NCBI RefSeq assembly: GCF_000379825.1
Contig: NZ_KB903816.1
Coordinates: 1 to 64,000, forward strand
From: Longispora albida DSM 44784
GTDB lineage: Bacteria; Actinomycetota; Actinomycetes; Mycobacteriales; Micromonosporaceae
DNA: 64,000 nt
Reading direction: 5' to 3'
Positions 1-7,609 of this stretch are shown one piece after another (the first letter of the stretch is position 1; every line of letters begins with the position of its first letter). Below the pieces are notes generated by a model. The model made no database searches and was not told where the DNA came from. It worked only from the letters and a program-made list of their open reading frames with translations. The position numbers were made by a program, and so were the translations under genes.

Positions 1-180
1 GGACCGGTCGGCCATCCCCGCCTCACCGAGCTCGCGATACCGGCCGGCCCACCGCGCCGCGGTCGTCGCCGACACCTGGAACCGCTCCGCGGCACGGCGC
101 AACGGCCACTGATCATCAACAACGCAACGGGCAAGACGCAGCCTGCCCGTCTCGGACAAGGGTGCATTACGGTGGACCAT
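1..180 (-). CDS. IS481-family transposase, N-terminal part (cut by window edge)
   Basis: Reading the minus strand from the ATG at 178-180 gives a 60-residue open frame that runs off the left edge. It opens MVHRNAPLSETGRLRLAR and continues through a helix-turn-helix-like stretch (RRAAERFQVSATTAARWAGR). This is the usual N-terminus of IS481-type DDE transposases, whose N-terminal domain binds the element ends. The catalytic DDE domain lies outside the window, so whether the gene is intact cannot be judged. The family call rests on the characteristic opening and the HTH alone. Confidence 0.8.
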   Translation of the reverse strand, partial: MVHRNAPLSETGRLRLARCVVDDQWPLRRAAERFQVSATTAARWAGRYRELGEAGMADRS

Positions 181-275
181 CGAGGGCCTTCCGGCTCGGG
201 TGCGGCTGACTTGGTAGCTCCACACCTAACCGGCAGGCCCTCACCCTTTCAAGACCCCACATCACCAACGTCCAT
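1..275 (-). mobile_element. Terminal part of an IS481-like insertion sequence
   Basis: The transposase start is followed outwards by about 100 bp of non-coding sequence, a normal arrangement for the 5' end of an IS. The exact terminal inverted repeat cannot be fixed because the other end is outside the window. A plausible tip lies near 258-275, where the minus strand reads GTGATGTGGGGTCTTG. The hairpin repeat at 289-453 begins just beyond. Confidence 0.45.
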
Positions 276-288
276 GGACAGAACATCT

Positions 289-453
289 AGAGCCTGTCTG
301 GTAGATCTTGTCGGTGCGAGGCGAGTCTCAGGAGTCGGCTGACAAGCCGTTTTCGTACCGGAATACCGGTGTTGTATTCCGGTACGAAAACGGCGCAGGC
401 AGGCGACTTCTGAGACTCGCCGCAGCCCGGCAAAGATCTACCGGACAGGCTCT
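289..453. repeat. Hairpin element, copy 1 (divergent outer arms, conserved apex)
   Basis: This is a 165-bp imperfect inverted repeat. Ten-bp tips AGAGCCTGTC (289-298) and GACAGGCTCT (444-453) are exact complements, and most of the intervening arms pair. The inner stem around 347-393 is nearly perfect. Its apex is the 13-mer TACCGGTGTTGTA at 364-376, also found in copies at 5746, 10361, 20729 and 33990. The outer arms differ from those of the other copies, so this is a related but distinct subtype. It lies between an IS end and the promoter side of the hydrolase at 532. Confidence 0.85.
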
Positions 454-531
454 CGTGGTCAGGCTGTCCCCACCCCGGCTCTGGTGCTGGCAGGCTCGTT
501 CCTGAGCCGGGCGGACCATAGCGTCGAACAC

Positions 532-1770
532 ATGAGAATCCGCCTCACCAAATACACCCGCGCCACCGCCGTCCTCGCCCTCGCCGGGCTCCTCGTCAGC
601 GGGATCGCCGCCCCGGCTGCCGCGTTCTCGTCCGCGCCGCCGGCCTTGGTCTCGGCGTCCAGCCATCGTGGACAGCTGATCCGGGCCGAGCTGATCCGGA
701 CCCTGAGCAAGGCCGAGGAGGTGTCGGCGTTCCTAAGTTCCGACGAGTTCGACGGCAGCCAGGCCAGGTACGGCGTGGACGTCTACCGGGTGACCTACTG
801 GACGATCGACGTGAACGGCCGCCGGACCACGGCGAGCGGGCTGCTCGCGCTGCCCCGCAACCGGCAGGGCGGCCTGACGATCGTGTCCTACGCGCACGGT
901 ACGGCGACGACGAAGGCCGACGCGCCGTCCACGGCCGGGACGGTGTGGGCCGAGGGGCCTGCCGTCATGTTCGCCTCCGCCGGGTACGCGGCTGTCGCGC
1001 CCGACTATCTGGGCATGGGTACCGGGCCGGGTCACCACCCGTGGATGCACGTGCCGTCCGAGGCCACCGCCTCGCTCGACCTGCTGCGCGCGGCACGGGA
1101 CTTCACGCCGCGGATCGGCAGGCAGGTCCTCGCCACCGGCTTCTCCCAGGGGGCCTCGGCGGCGATCGGCCTGGCCCGGGTACTGGAGGACGGCCGCGAC
1201 CCGTGGTTCCGGCTCAGGGCCGTCGCGCCGATCAGCGGGGCGTACGACTTCCGGGGCGTCGAGCTGCCGGCCCTGCTCGGCGGCCAGGTACCGGCGCCGT
1301 GGGACACCGTGTACCTCACGTACCTGCTCGTCTCCTGGAACCGGCTGCACCACCTCTACGACGACCCGGCACAGGTCTTAACCGATCCGGCCGTCGAGAA
1401 CCTGTTCGACGGCCTCCACACCGGCCCGCAGATCTTCGCGGCCCTCCCGAAGGACGCCGACGGGATGCCACAGGTGAGGCTGGTGCTCACGCCGTACGCG
1501 ATCGAGCTGCTGCGCAACCCGCCGCCGAGACTGGCCGCAGCCCTCGCCGACCTCGACGCGACCTGCATGACCTGGACCCCGCGCGCCGCCGTCACCCTCT
1601 ACTACGGCGACGGCGACAACGAGGCCCTGAACGCGAACACCGAGCACTGCGCAGGCGCACTGAGGTCGCACGGCGCAAACGTCTCCACTGTGGACGTCGG
1701 AACCCCGGACCACAGCGAGTCGAACAAGCGCGGGACGGCAGCAGCCGTGCGCTGGTTCCGGACGCTGTAG
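532..1770 (+). CDS. Secreted alpha/beta hydrolase (secretory lipase-like)
   Basis: The protein has 412 residues. Starting at the ATG at 532 gives a typical Sec signal peptide: positively charged MRIRLTKYTR, a hydrophobic core, then an AxA site before FSSAPP. An upstream in-frame ATG at 484 would add 16 unlikely residues. The mature part has the alpha/beta-hydrolase fold with nucleophile elbow GFSQG (Ser about 205), an oxyanion segment YAHGT, and a late Asp (GDGDNEA) and His (DHSES) that can complete a triad. The call is an exported esterase or lipase; the substrate is unknown. It resembles the secretory lipase family (LIP) in general layout. It stands alone upstream of a convergent TPR gene. 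Confidence 0.75.
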   Translation: MRIRLTKYTRATAVLALAGLLVSGIAAPAAAFSSAPPALVSASSHRGQLIRAELIRTLSKAEEVSAFLSSDEFDGSQARYGVDVYRVTYWTIDVNGRRTTASGLLALPRNRQGGLTIVSYAHGTATTKADAPSTAGTVWAEGPAVMFASAGYAAVAPDYLGMGTGPGHHPWMHVPSEATASLDLLRAARDFTPRIGRQVLATGFSQGASAAIGLARVLEDGRDPWFRLRAVAPISGAYDFRGVELPALLGGQVPAPWDTVYLTYLLVSWNRLHHLYDDPAQVLTDPAVENLFDGLHTGPQIFAALPKDADGMPQVRLVLTPYAIELLRNPPPRLAAALADLDATCMTWTPRAAVTLYYGDGDNEALNANTEHCAGALRSHGANVSTVDVGTPDHSESNKRGTAAAVRWFRTL

Positions 1771-1776
1771 CGGAGT

Positions 1777-2277
1777 TCAGTCGCGGAGCGCCCTGGCATA
1801 GTTGGTCATCGAGCGGCGGTACCGGGTCATGTGGCCGGCCAGCTGCTCCAGGGCGATCGACAGGGCCTCGCGGTCGCGGCCGGCGCTGGAGAGCGCGAGG
1901 GCCAGAGTCGCGGCGAGGGCGTCGTCGTAGCCGTCGGAGGCCCGTTCCCGCTCGGCGGTCAGCAGCTCGATGGCCTCGGCCGGGTCGCCAAGGTTCCGCA
2001 CGGAGCTGGAGAGCTGGACGATGACCTCACGGCGGCGGTAACCGTCGAGGCCGCCGGCGAGCGCCTCCCGGTACAGGACGACGGCCTCGGCCGGGTGTCC
2101 GGTGGAGTCGAAGGAGCCGCCGCGCTCGAAGGCGCTCACCGGATGCCCGGGCGGCAGCTCGGCACAGACGCTGGCGATGAGTTCGCGGAACTCCTCCTCC
2201 TTGCCTTCGTACTCGTCGGCGCTCGCCCAGGCGTCGGCGATGCGCTGTTCCCACTCGGCGGCCGGTGCTGCGTGCAT
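1777..2277 (-). CDS. Tetratricopeptide-repeat protein (small)
   Basis: The protein has 166 residues. The ATG at 2277 is chosen because GAGGGGA lies about 7 nt upstream; a longer frame to 2346 has no such site. The protein is alpha-helical throughout with TPR-like pairs (GHPAEAVVLYREAL, GDPAEAIELLTAERE, GRDREALSIALEQL). No signal peptide or membrane segment is visible, so it is probably a cytoplasmic protein-interaction module. It is divergent from the ArsR-type regulator at 2393 and ends 6 bp from the hydrolase stop at 1770 (convergent). The partner is unknown. Confidence 0.75.
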   Translation of the reverse strand: MHAAPAAEWEQRIADAWASADEYEGKEEEFRELIASVCAELPPGHPVSAFERGGSFDSTGHPAEAVVLYREALAGGLDGYRRREVIVQLSSSVRNLGDPAEAIELLTAERERASDGYDDALAATLALALSSAGRDREALSIALEQLAGHMTRYRRSMTNYARALRD

Positions 2278-2348
2278 GGTGGTGTCCCCTCGGTTCTTCT
2301 TCCAGCTGTATGAGTTGATCTTTGGGCCGGAGCTAGACTCGGGCAACT

Positions 2349-2368
2349 GATTCGGTCAGAAACGAATC
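2349..2368. promoter_or_regulatory. Inverted repeat, candidate operator of the ArsR-type regulator
   Basis: GATTCG (2349-2354) and CGAATC (2363-2368) form a perfect 6-bp dyad with an 8-bp spacer. It lies in the divergent region between the TPR gene (start 2277) and the ArsR-type gene (start 2393). Position and symmetry suit an autoregulatory operator, but binding is inferred only. Confidence 0.4.
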
Positions 2369-2392
2369 TCAAGAGTTACCGAAGGGGATGCC

Positions 2393-3391
2393 GTGGCCGT
2401 CACGCTGCGATTCGGCCCGGCAGACCTGCTGCGTACCCGATTCGCGGTCTCCCCGGCCTTCGAGACGATCGCGGCGATCCGGCTCACCGCGCCCGGCGAG
2501 AGCCCCGGCCACCACGAACGCTGGCTGCACGCCGCCCGGCAGCGGCTCGGCGGGCTCGACCTGCGGCCGGTCACGGTGCTCCAGCCGAGGCGCGGGTACA
2601 GCCCGGACTTCCTCGCCCCGCCGCCGGGCGGGCCAGCCACCACCATCGGCGAGGACCTGGCCCGGATCGCCGCCACACCGCCAGAGCAGGCCCGCGCGGA
2701 GATCTCCCGGGCGCTCGCCGGGACACCCGGCGCGTCTGACAGCGAGCTGGGCCGTTCGCTGCTCGGCGACCCGGCTGCCGTTCTCACGCAGCTGACCGGC
2801 CTGATCAGGAACGCGTGGCACGCGATGGTCGAGCCGGTCTGGCCCCGGGTCCGCGCGCTGCTCGACGCCGACATCAGCCACCAGTCCCGGCGGCTGGCCG
2901 AAGGCGGGCTCGGCAGGCTGCTCACGGAGCTGCATCCGACCCTGAGCTGGCACGACGGCGTGCTGACCCGGTCGAGAGGCGACGACGAACACCGCGACCT
3001 GCGCGGCGAGGGCGTCGTGCTGATGCCGAGCTGCTTCAAGTGGGACCAGGTACTCGTGGTCCTCGACGAACCCTGGCAGCCCACCGTCATCTACCCGGCC
3101 CGGGGCATCGGAGCCCTCTGGGAACCCGTCGCGGGCACGGCCGACGCGGCCCTCGCCAAGCTCCTCGGCACGACCCGCGCGAACATCCTCAGTGGACTGA
3201 CCGAGCCGGCCAGCACGACAGCCATCGCCTACCGGTACGCGCTCGCCCCGGCCACCGTCTCCCAGCACCTCACCGTGCTCCGGGACGCGGGGATGGTGGC
3301 AGGTGCCCGGCACCGGTACGAGATCCGCTACCGCCGCACCGAGCTGGGCGACGCCGTCGTGGCCGCCCGTGCCGCTACCCTCACGCCATGA
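2393..3391 (+). CDS. ArsR-family transcriptional regulator with DUF5937 domain
   Basis: The protein has 332 residues. The GTG at 2393 follows GAAGGGG with good spacing. Residues about 1-250 match the DUF5937 type of N-terminal domain (opening MAVTLRFGPADLLRTRFAVSP). The C-terminus carries a winged helix: LAKLLGTTRANILSGL, then ATVSQHLTVLRDAGMVAG, the ArsR recognition-helix pattern. No cysteine metal site is seen, so the N-terminal domain may be the sensor. Its stop overlaps the start of the next gene by 4 nt (ATGA), so the hydrolase at 3388 is translationally coupled and may be its functional partner or target. Confidence 0.85.
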   Translation: MAVTLRFGPADLLRTRFAVSPAFETIAAIRLTAPGESPGHHERWLHAARQRLGGLDLRPVTVLQPRRGYSPDFLAPPPGGPATTIGEDLARIAATPPEQARAEISRALAGTPGASDSELGRSLLGDPAAVLTQLTGLIRNAWHAMVEPVWPRVRALLDADISHQSRRLAEGGLGRLLTELHPTLSWHDGVLTRSRGDDEHRDLRGEGVVLMPSCFKWDQVLVVLDEPWQPTVIYPARGIGALWEPVAGTADAALAKLLGTTRANILSGLTEPASTTAIAYRYALAPATVSQHLTVLRDAGMVAGARHRYEIRYRRTELGDAVVAARAATLTP

Positions 3392-4062
3392 GCTTGCAGG
3401 TGGCGTACATGACCGGAATGGCGGAAGACGAACGCGGCGGCGTGGCCGTGGTCCTCCTGCAGGGCTGGGGCGCCCCGGCCGATGACCTCGTACCCCTGGG
3501 CAAGGCCCTGGTCCGGCCGGGCCTGCGGGCCTTCGTACCCGGCGCGCCCCTCCCCGAGCTGGGCGGCGGCCGGGCCTGGTGGCACCTGAACGACGACGAC
3601 CGGCCGGCCTGGTCGTGGGAGGGGAAGGCGCCCGACGGGTACACCCCGCACCGGCTCGTCTCCGCCGCGCGGCTGGAGGTGCAGACGCTGCTGGCGGCGA
3701 TCCGGGAGCAGTACGCGCCGGAGCTCGTGGTCCTCGGCGGGTTCTCACAGGGCGCGATGCTGGCACTCGACGTCGCGCTGCGCCCGGGCTCCGGCGTCGA
3801 CCGGGTGGCCGCGCTGTCCGGCGTGCTGATCGCGGACACGGCGCTCGCGCTCGACGAGACGCCACAGGCCGAAGACGAACGGCCGGCCCTGCTCGTCACG
3901 CACGGCGAGTGGGACCAGGCGCTCCCGTTCTCGGCCGGCGAGCAGGCGAAGGACGTGCTGGCCGGGCGCGGGTACCAGGTGGACTGGCTACCCTTCGAAG
4001 GCGGTCACGAGATCCCCGGCCAGGTACTGGAGGCGCTGCGCGCGCTGACCGTCGACGCGTGA
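3388..4062 (+). CDS. Alpha/beta hydrolase of the phospholipase/carboxylesterase type
   Basis: The protein has 224 residues and starts with ATG overlapping the upstream TGA. It shows the carboxylesterase pattern: LLQGWGAPADD oxyanion region, nucleophile elbow GGFSQG (Ser120), an Asp in THGEWDQALPF and a His in GGHEIPG near the end. This is a cytoplasmic esterase; the family includes acyl-protein thioesterase-like and phospholipase-like enzymes. It is co-transcribed with the ArsR-type regulator. Substrate unknown. Confidence 0.8.
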   Translation: MSLQVAYMTGMAEDERGGVAVVLLQGWGAPADDLVPLGKALVRPGLRAFVPGAPLPELGGGRAWWHLNDDDRPAWSWEGKAPDGYTPHRLVSAARLEVQTLLAAIREQYAPELVVLGGFSQGAMLALDVALRPGSGVDRVAALSGVLIADTALALDETPQAEDERPALLVTHGEWDQALPFSAGEQAKDVLAGRGYQVDWLPFEGGHEIPGQVLEALRALTVDA

Positions 4063-4088
4063 CGTTGTTCTCGCAGGTCACGGGCGAG

Positions 4089-4119
4089 TTGACTTCAACT
4101 GGGGTTCAGGTTTTAGGGT
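4089..4119 (+). promoter_or_regulatory. MerR-type promoter (19-bp spacer) before the FMN reductase
   Basis: TTGACT at 4089-4094 and TAGGGT at 4114-4119 are separated by exactly 19 bp. The spacer contains an imperfect dyad (ACTTCAAC and GGTTCAGGT). An over-long spacer with a central dyad is the hallmark of promoters activated by MerR-family (SoxR-like) regulators. No merR gene is present in the window. Confidence 0.55.
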
Positions 4120-4183
4120 TCTGTCCGCCAACCCGGACACCACCCCCGCATCCTGCGCACAGACCCCAGAGGAGTACGTGGAC

Positions 4184-4768
4184 ATGAGCAGCACAGCCCT
4201 GCGCCTGGCCGTGATCATCGCCAGCACCCGGGCCGGCCGGCGAGGCCCGATGGTCACCAGCTGGTTCGCCGGCCAGGCCGGGGAGTACGGCGGCTTCGAC
4301 ATCGACGTGATCGACCTCGCCGAACACCCGCTGCCCCTCGACCTCACCGACGACCTGGACGAGGGCCCGGCGGCCGTCCTCGCCGAGGTGTCCGGCCGGC
4401 TGGACAAGGCCGACGCCTTCGTCATCGTCACGCCGGAGTACAACCACAGCTTCACCGCCCCGCTGAAGAACGTGATCGACTGGCACAAGGGCGAGTGGAA
4501 GGCCAAGCCGATCGGCTTCGTCGCCTACGGCGGCACGTCGGGCGGCCTGCGGGCCGTCGAGCAGCTCCGCCTGGTCTTCGCGGAACTGCACGCCGTCACC
4601 GTCCGCACCTCGGTCGCGTTCCCGCAGGTCTGGGAACAGTTCGACAGCCAGGGCCAGCCGGTCGACCCGGCGATGTTCGCCGACCACGCCAAGAACATGC
4701 TCAGCCAGCTCACCTGGTGGGGCGAAGCGCTCCGCGAAGCCCGCACCACAAAGCCCTACTTCGGCTAG
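4184..4768 (+). CDS. NADPH-dependent FMN reductase (flavodoxin-like oxidoreductase)
   Basis: The protein has 194 residues. A GTG at 4178 is in frame, but the GGAG at 4171-4174 is only 3 nt from it and 9 nt from the ATG at 4184, so the ATG is preferred. The N-terminus VIIASTRAGRRGP is the FMN-phosphate loop. VTPEYNHSFTAPLKNVIDW is the signature of NADPH-dependent FMN reductases and azoreductase/quinone reductases, and GGTSGG follows. It is a cytoplasmic reductase of quinones, nitro or azo compounds, or of flavin. The MerR-type promoter upstream suggests induction by redox-active or toxic compounds. The TAG stop is formed at the edge of hairpin copy 2. Confidence 0.88.
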   Translation: MSSTALRLAVIIASTRAGRRGPMVTSWFAGQAGEYGGFDIDVIDLAEHPLPLDLTDDLDEGPAAVLAEVSGRLDKADAFVIVTPEYNHSFTAPLKNVIDWHKGEWKAKPIGFVAYGGTSGGLRAVEQLRLVFAELHAVTVRTSVAFPQVWEQFDSQGQPVDPAMFADHAKNMLSQLTWWGEALREARTTKPYFG

Positions 4769-4837
4769 TGCCGACCCGCTGAGGACGAATCTGGACTGCG
4801 CGACGCTTGCCAGATCCGCCCTCAGCGGGCCACCTCA
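4768..4837. repeat. Hairpin element, copy 2 (inner stem and apex deleted)
   Basis: It has only the outer arms of the family: GTGCCGACCCGCTGAG at the left, CTCAGCGGGCCACCTC at the right, with CTGGACTGCGC and GCTTGCCAG between. The variable stem and 13-nt apex are missing. This copy shows what is left when the central hairpin is lost precisely. It starts at the last base of the FMN reductase stop codon and is followed by GGTCAGATCAAGA, also found beside copy 5. Confidence 0.85.
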
Positions 4838-4969
4838 GGTCAGATCAAGATCAAATATCAAGAGCAAGATCTGGTTGTACGCCTTCGCCGGGTCTCGTGC
4901 CAGCAGGGTGGCCCACTCGTCAGGGCCACCCTGCCCCTTATCTGGGATGCCGTTGAGGCGACCGGCCGC

Positions 4970-4975
4970 GATACT
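4970..4975 (+). promoter_or_regulatory. -10 element GATACT, leaderless start of the SGNH hydrolase gene
   Basis: GATACT ends 6 nt before the ATG at 4982, the spacing expected for a leaderless actinobacterial transcript. No Shine-Dalgarno sequence is visible. Confidence 0.45.
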
Positions 4976-4981
4976 CGCCTG

Positions 4982-5671
4982 ATGTTCTACGCGGCTCTCG
5001 GCGACTCGATGTCCATCGACGACTACGCGGGCGGACCCGGCCGGGGTGCCGCCAGCCTTCTGTACCGCAACGACGACCACCGCTTCCCCGCGTGGGCCGG
5101 GCGGGACCTGGCGACGGCGGGCTTCCGCTTCGCGTATCTGGCCAGGGACGGCGCGACAAGTGCCGACGTGCTCGAACACCAGCTCGGCCGGCTCCCGTCC
5201 GAGCCGCTGGGCCTGGCCACGCTGACGATGGGCGGCAACGACATCCTCGTCCGGTACGGCGACACGGCTGCGGCGATGGCCGGACTGGACGCTTTCGTGG
5301 CCCGGGGAGACGCCATCCTCCATACGCTCCGGCAACGGCTAGGGGACTGTCCGCTGCTCGTGAACACCATCTACGACCCGAGTGACGGGGCCGGGGCGAT
5401 CCCTGAGGCCGGGCTGGCGGACTGGCCGGAGGGCCTGACGGTGATCGCCGCGTACAACGAGAAGATTCGTGAACTTGGCTCCGCCCACGGCGCCGTCCTC
5501 GTCGACCTGCACGCTCTCTTCACTGGCCACGGCCTGATGACCGGCAACCCGGCCCAGCTCGAAGCCGAACCGTCCAACCACGACCTCTGGTACTGCGGAG
5601 TGGTCGAACCCAACGCCTGGGGCGCCCACGCCATCCGCCGAGCCTGGCACCAAGCACACTCTCGCCACTGA
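4982..5671 (+). CDS. SGNH/GDSL hydrolase
   Basis: The protein has 229 residues. The N-terminal block GDSMSIDDY carries the catalytic Ser9; block III GGND is at about 84-87; a C-terminal Asp and His (EPNAWGAHAI) can complete the triad. There is no signal peptide with this start, so it appears cytoplasmic, unlike many GDSL lipases. The family comprises esterases and lipases with a flexible active site; the substrate is unknown. It is preceded by a leaderless-type -10 and followed by hairpin copy 3. It is convergent with the response regulator gene. Confidence 0.82.
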   Translation: MFYAALGDSMSIDDYAGGPGRGAASLLYRNDDHRFPAWAGRDLATAGFRFAYLARDGATSADVLEHQLGRLPSEPLGLATLTMGGNDILVRYGDTAAAMAGLDAFVARGDAILHTLRQRLGDCPLLVNTIYDPSDGAGAIPEAGLADWPEGLTVIAAYNEKIRELGSAHGAVLVDLHALFTGHGLMTGNPAQLEAEPSNHDLWYCGVVEPNAWGAHAIRRAWHQAHSRH

Positions 5672-5697
5672 CCTCGCTCTTGCTCTTGCTCTAACAC

Positions 5698-5809
5698 GAG
5701 GTGGCCCGCTGAGGGCGGATCTGGCAAGCAGAACGGCTTCCCTCGTACCGGTGTTGTACGTGGGAAGCCATTCTGCGCAGTCCAGATTCGCCCTCAGCGG
5801 GTCGGCACT
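5698..5809. repeat. Hairpin element, copy 3
   Basis: This copy is in inverted orientation relative to copy 2: GAGGTGGCCCGCTGAG at the left and CAGCGGGTCGGCAC at the right. Its own inner stem (AACGGCTTCCC pairing with GGGAAGCCATT) is capped by the 13-mer TACCGGTGTTGTA at 5746-5758. It lies between convergent genes. Its right edge forms the TAG stop of the response regulator (5808-5810). It could serve as a bidirectional terminator, though there is no clear U-tract. Confidence 0.9.
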
Positions 5810-6455
5810 ACCCAGGCACAACCAAAGAAGTTTCATAGGCGGTTATTACTAGCTGGGCTCGGTCGCGGGCCTGGAGTTTGGCCAGTAGACGGCCGATGTG
5901 GGTCTTCACTGTCGGCATGCTCAGGTGCAGGCGCTCGGCGATCTCCACGTTGGACAGCCCGGTGGCGACCAGGGTGAGGACTTCGCGTTCGCGGGCGGTG
6001 AGACCGTCGAGGCCGTGCGGTGCCCGCCTCGGCTCGGCGGGGGCGTTCCGGGTGAACTCGGCGATCAGGCGGCGGGTGATCGACGGGGACAGCAGGCTCT
6101 CCCCTGCCGCGATGATCCTGATCCCGGCGAGCAGGTCGGCGGGCGGCGTGTCCTTGAGCAGGAAGCCGCTGGCCCCGGCGCGCAGCGCGGCGTACACGTA
6201 CTCGTCCAGGTCGAAGGTCGTGAGCACCAGGATCTTGGTTGTCCCGGCGAGCCTGCGCGCCGCCTCGATCCCGTCCATCTCCGGCATCCGGATGTCCATC
6301 AGCACGACGTCCGGGCGGGTCTGGCCGGCCAGGTCGACGGCCTCGCGGCCGGTGGCGGCCTCGCCCACGACCTCCATGTCGGGGGTGGTCTCCACGAGCA
6401 GCCGGAAGCTGCCCCGGAGGAGGGCCTGGTCGTCGGCGATGAGGACTCGGATCAC
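5808..6455 (-). CDS. LuxR/NarL-family response regulator
   Basis: The protein has 215 residues. The GTG at 6455 overlaps the kinase TGA (GTGA). The receiver domain has the acidic pair (ADD, residues 7-9), the phospho-acceptor Asp54 in LMDIRMPEMDG, a conserved Thr (VLTTFD) and Lys (LLKDTPP). The C-terminal LuxR HTH (LTAREREVLTLVATGLSNVEIAERL, then PTVKTHIGRLLAKL) binds DNA. It is the partner of the adjacent kinase and the likely regulator of the divergent ABC transporter. The candidate binding site is the palindrome at 7610-7623. A much longer open frame upstream is only a shadow of the kinase gene. Confidence 0.93.
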   Translation of the reverse strand: MIRVLIADDQALLRGSFRLLVETTPDMEVVGEAATGREAVDLAGQTRPDVVLMDIRMPEMDGIEAARRLAGTTKILVLTTFDLDEYVYAALRAGASGFLLKDTPPADLLAGIRIIAAGESLLSPSITRRLIAEFTRNAPAEPRRAPHGLDGLTAREREVLTLVATGLSNVEIAERLHLSMPTVKTHIGRLLAKLQARDRAQLVITAYETSLVVPG

Positions 6456-7558
6456 TGGTTGATCTTCCCGTACGGCAGGGTGGCGAACACGCGGAAGCCG
6501 CCGCCCGGCCACGCTCCGGCCTCGAACTCGCCGCCGAACAGCGCGACCCGCTCGCGCATGCCGATCAGCCCGTGACCGGGAACGGCCTGCGGGACCGGGG
6601 CCGGCCCCTGGTTGGTGACCTCGATCGTGATGGCGGAACTGTCCACTGTGAGGTGTGCAGCGCAGGTGGCCGGGGCCGCGTGTTTGACCACGTTCGTGAT
6701 GGCTTCCTGGACGATCCGGTACGCGGACAGTGCGGCCGTCTCCGGCAGGCCGGTGCCGTCCCCGGTGATGGTCAGGCCGACGGTGACGCCGGCCTGGGCC
6801 GCGCGGTCGGCGAGGGCTGGCAGGTCGGACAGGCCGGGTGCCGGGCCCAGCTCGGCGGCTTCGCCAGCGGCGAGACGGAGCGCGCCGACCGTCCGGCGGA
6901 TCTCGGTCAGCGCGGACCGGCTCGTTGCCTCGATCGCGGCCAGGGCCGCGCCGGCCTCCTCCGGGCGGGCCTGGGCGACGTGCTGGGCGACGGCTGCTTT
7001 CACCGCGATGATGCTCAGGCTGTGGCCGACCACGTCGTGCAGGTCGCGCGCGATCCGGAGCTGCTCGGCGCTGACGGCCTCGGCGGCACGCTGCTCGATG
7101 GACCGGGCTGTGGCCGCCCGGCGCTCGGCTGCCAGGAGCCCGGCGAGCCAGGGCGCGACGACCAGCAGCACCGCCGTACCGGAGCCTTCCGCTGCCTCCC
7201 ACATCGAGTCGCTGCCCGAGACGATCAGGGTCACGATCGCGAGGAGGGCCAGCACGAGCGCGCCGAGCGCTGGACGGCGCGGTACTGACCGGCCGACGGT
7301 GAAGAGAGCCAGGGCGACCGCCGCATACGGGGCGAGGGCCGCGTAGGCCGGGATGACGCCGGTGCCCGTGGCGGCGAGGGTCGCGGCCACGGTGCCAGTC
7401 AGGGCCAGCACCGGCCAGCGCTGCCGGAGCAGCAGCGGCAGGCTGACAAGGGCGGCCATCAGCACAGCGACCCAGCCGGGGGCCGTGCCCTCCCGGCCGG
7501 CCACCCAGCACACCACGCCGGTCACGAGCACCCCGGCCACCGTCACCCACCTGTTCAC
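6452..7558 (-). CDS. Sensor histidine kinase (HisKA_3 type)
   Basis: The protein has 368 residues. About five or six hydrophobic segments in residues 5-140 make a compact membrane sensor without a large extracellular loop. The dimerisation and phospho-acceptor motif ARDLHDVVGHSLS follows, then the ATPase boxes QEAITNVVKHA and GLIGMRERVALFGG. This is the NarL-type (DesK-like) architecture. The GTG at 7558 is favoured because TAGGCT lies 7 nt upstream (7566-7571), giving a leaderless start; an ATG at 7612 is possible. It overlaps the regulator by 4 nt. It probably senses membrane or cell-envelope stress and controls the divergent ABC exporter, by analogy with similar gene groups. Confidence 0.92.
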   Translation of the reverse strand: MNRWVTVAGVLVTGVVCWVAGREGTAPGWVAVLMAALVSLPLLLRQRWPVLALTGTVAATLAATGTGVIPAYAALAPYAAVALALFTVGRSVPRRPALGALVLALLAIVTLIVSGSDSMWEAAEGSGTAVLLVVAPWLAGLLAAERRAATARSIEQRAAEAVSAEQLRIARDLHDVVGHSLSIIAVKAAVAQHVAQARPEEAGAALAAIEATSRSALTEIRRTVGALRLAAGEAAELGPAPGLSDLPALADRAAQAGVTVGLTITGDGTGLPETAALSAYRIVQEAITNVVKHAAPATCAAHLTVDSSAITIEVTNQGPAPVPQAVPGHGLIGMRERVALFGGEFEAGAWPGGGFRVFATLPYGKINQ

Positions 7559-7565
7559 CCGGCCG

Positions 7566-7571
7566 AGCCTA
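7566..7571 (-). promoter_or_regulatory. -10 element TAGGCT, leaderless start of the kinase gene
   Basis: On the minus strand TAGGCT is followed by 7 nt and the GTG at 7558. No ribosome-binding site precedes the GTG. Confidence 0.5.
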
Positions 7572-7609
7572 GCCCCGGGCGGGCGGCGCGTCGCCGGCCT
7601 TGAGTACGT

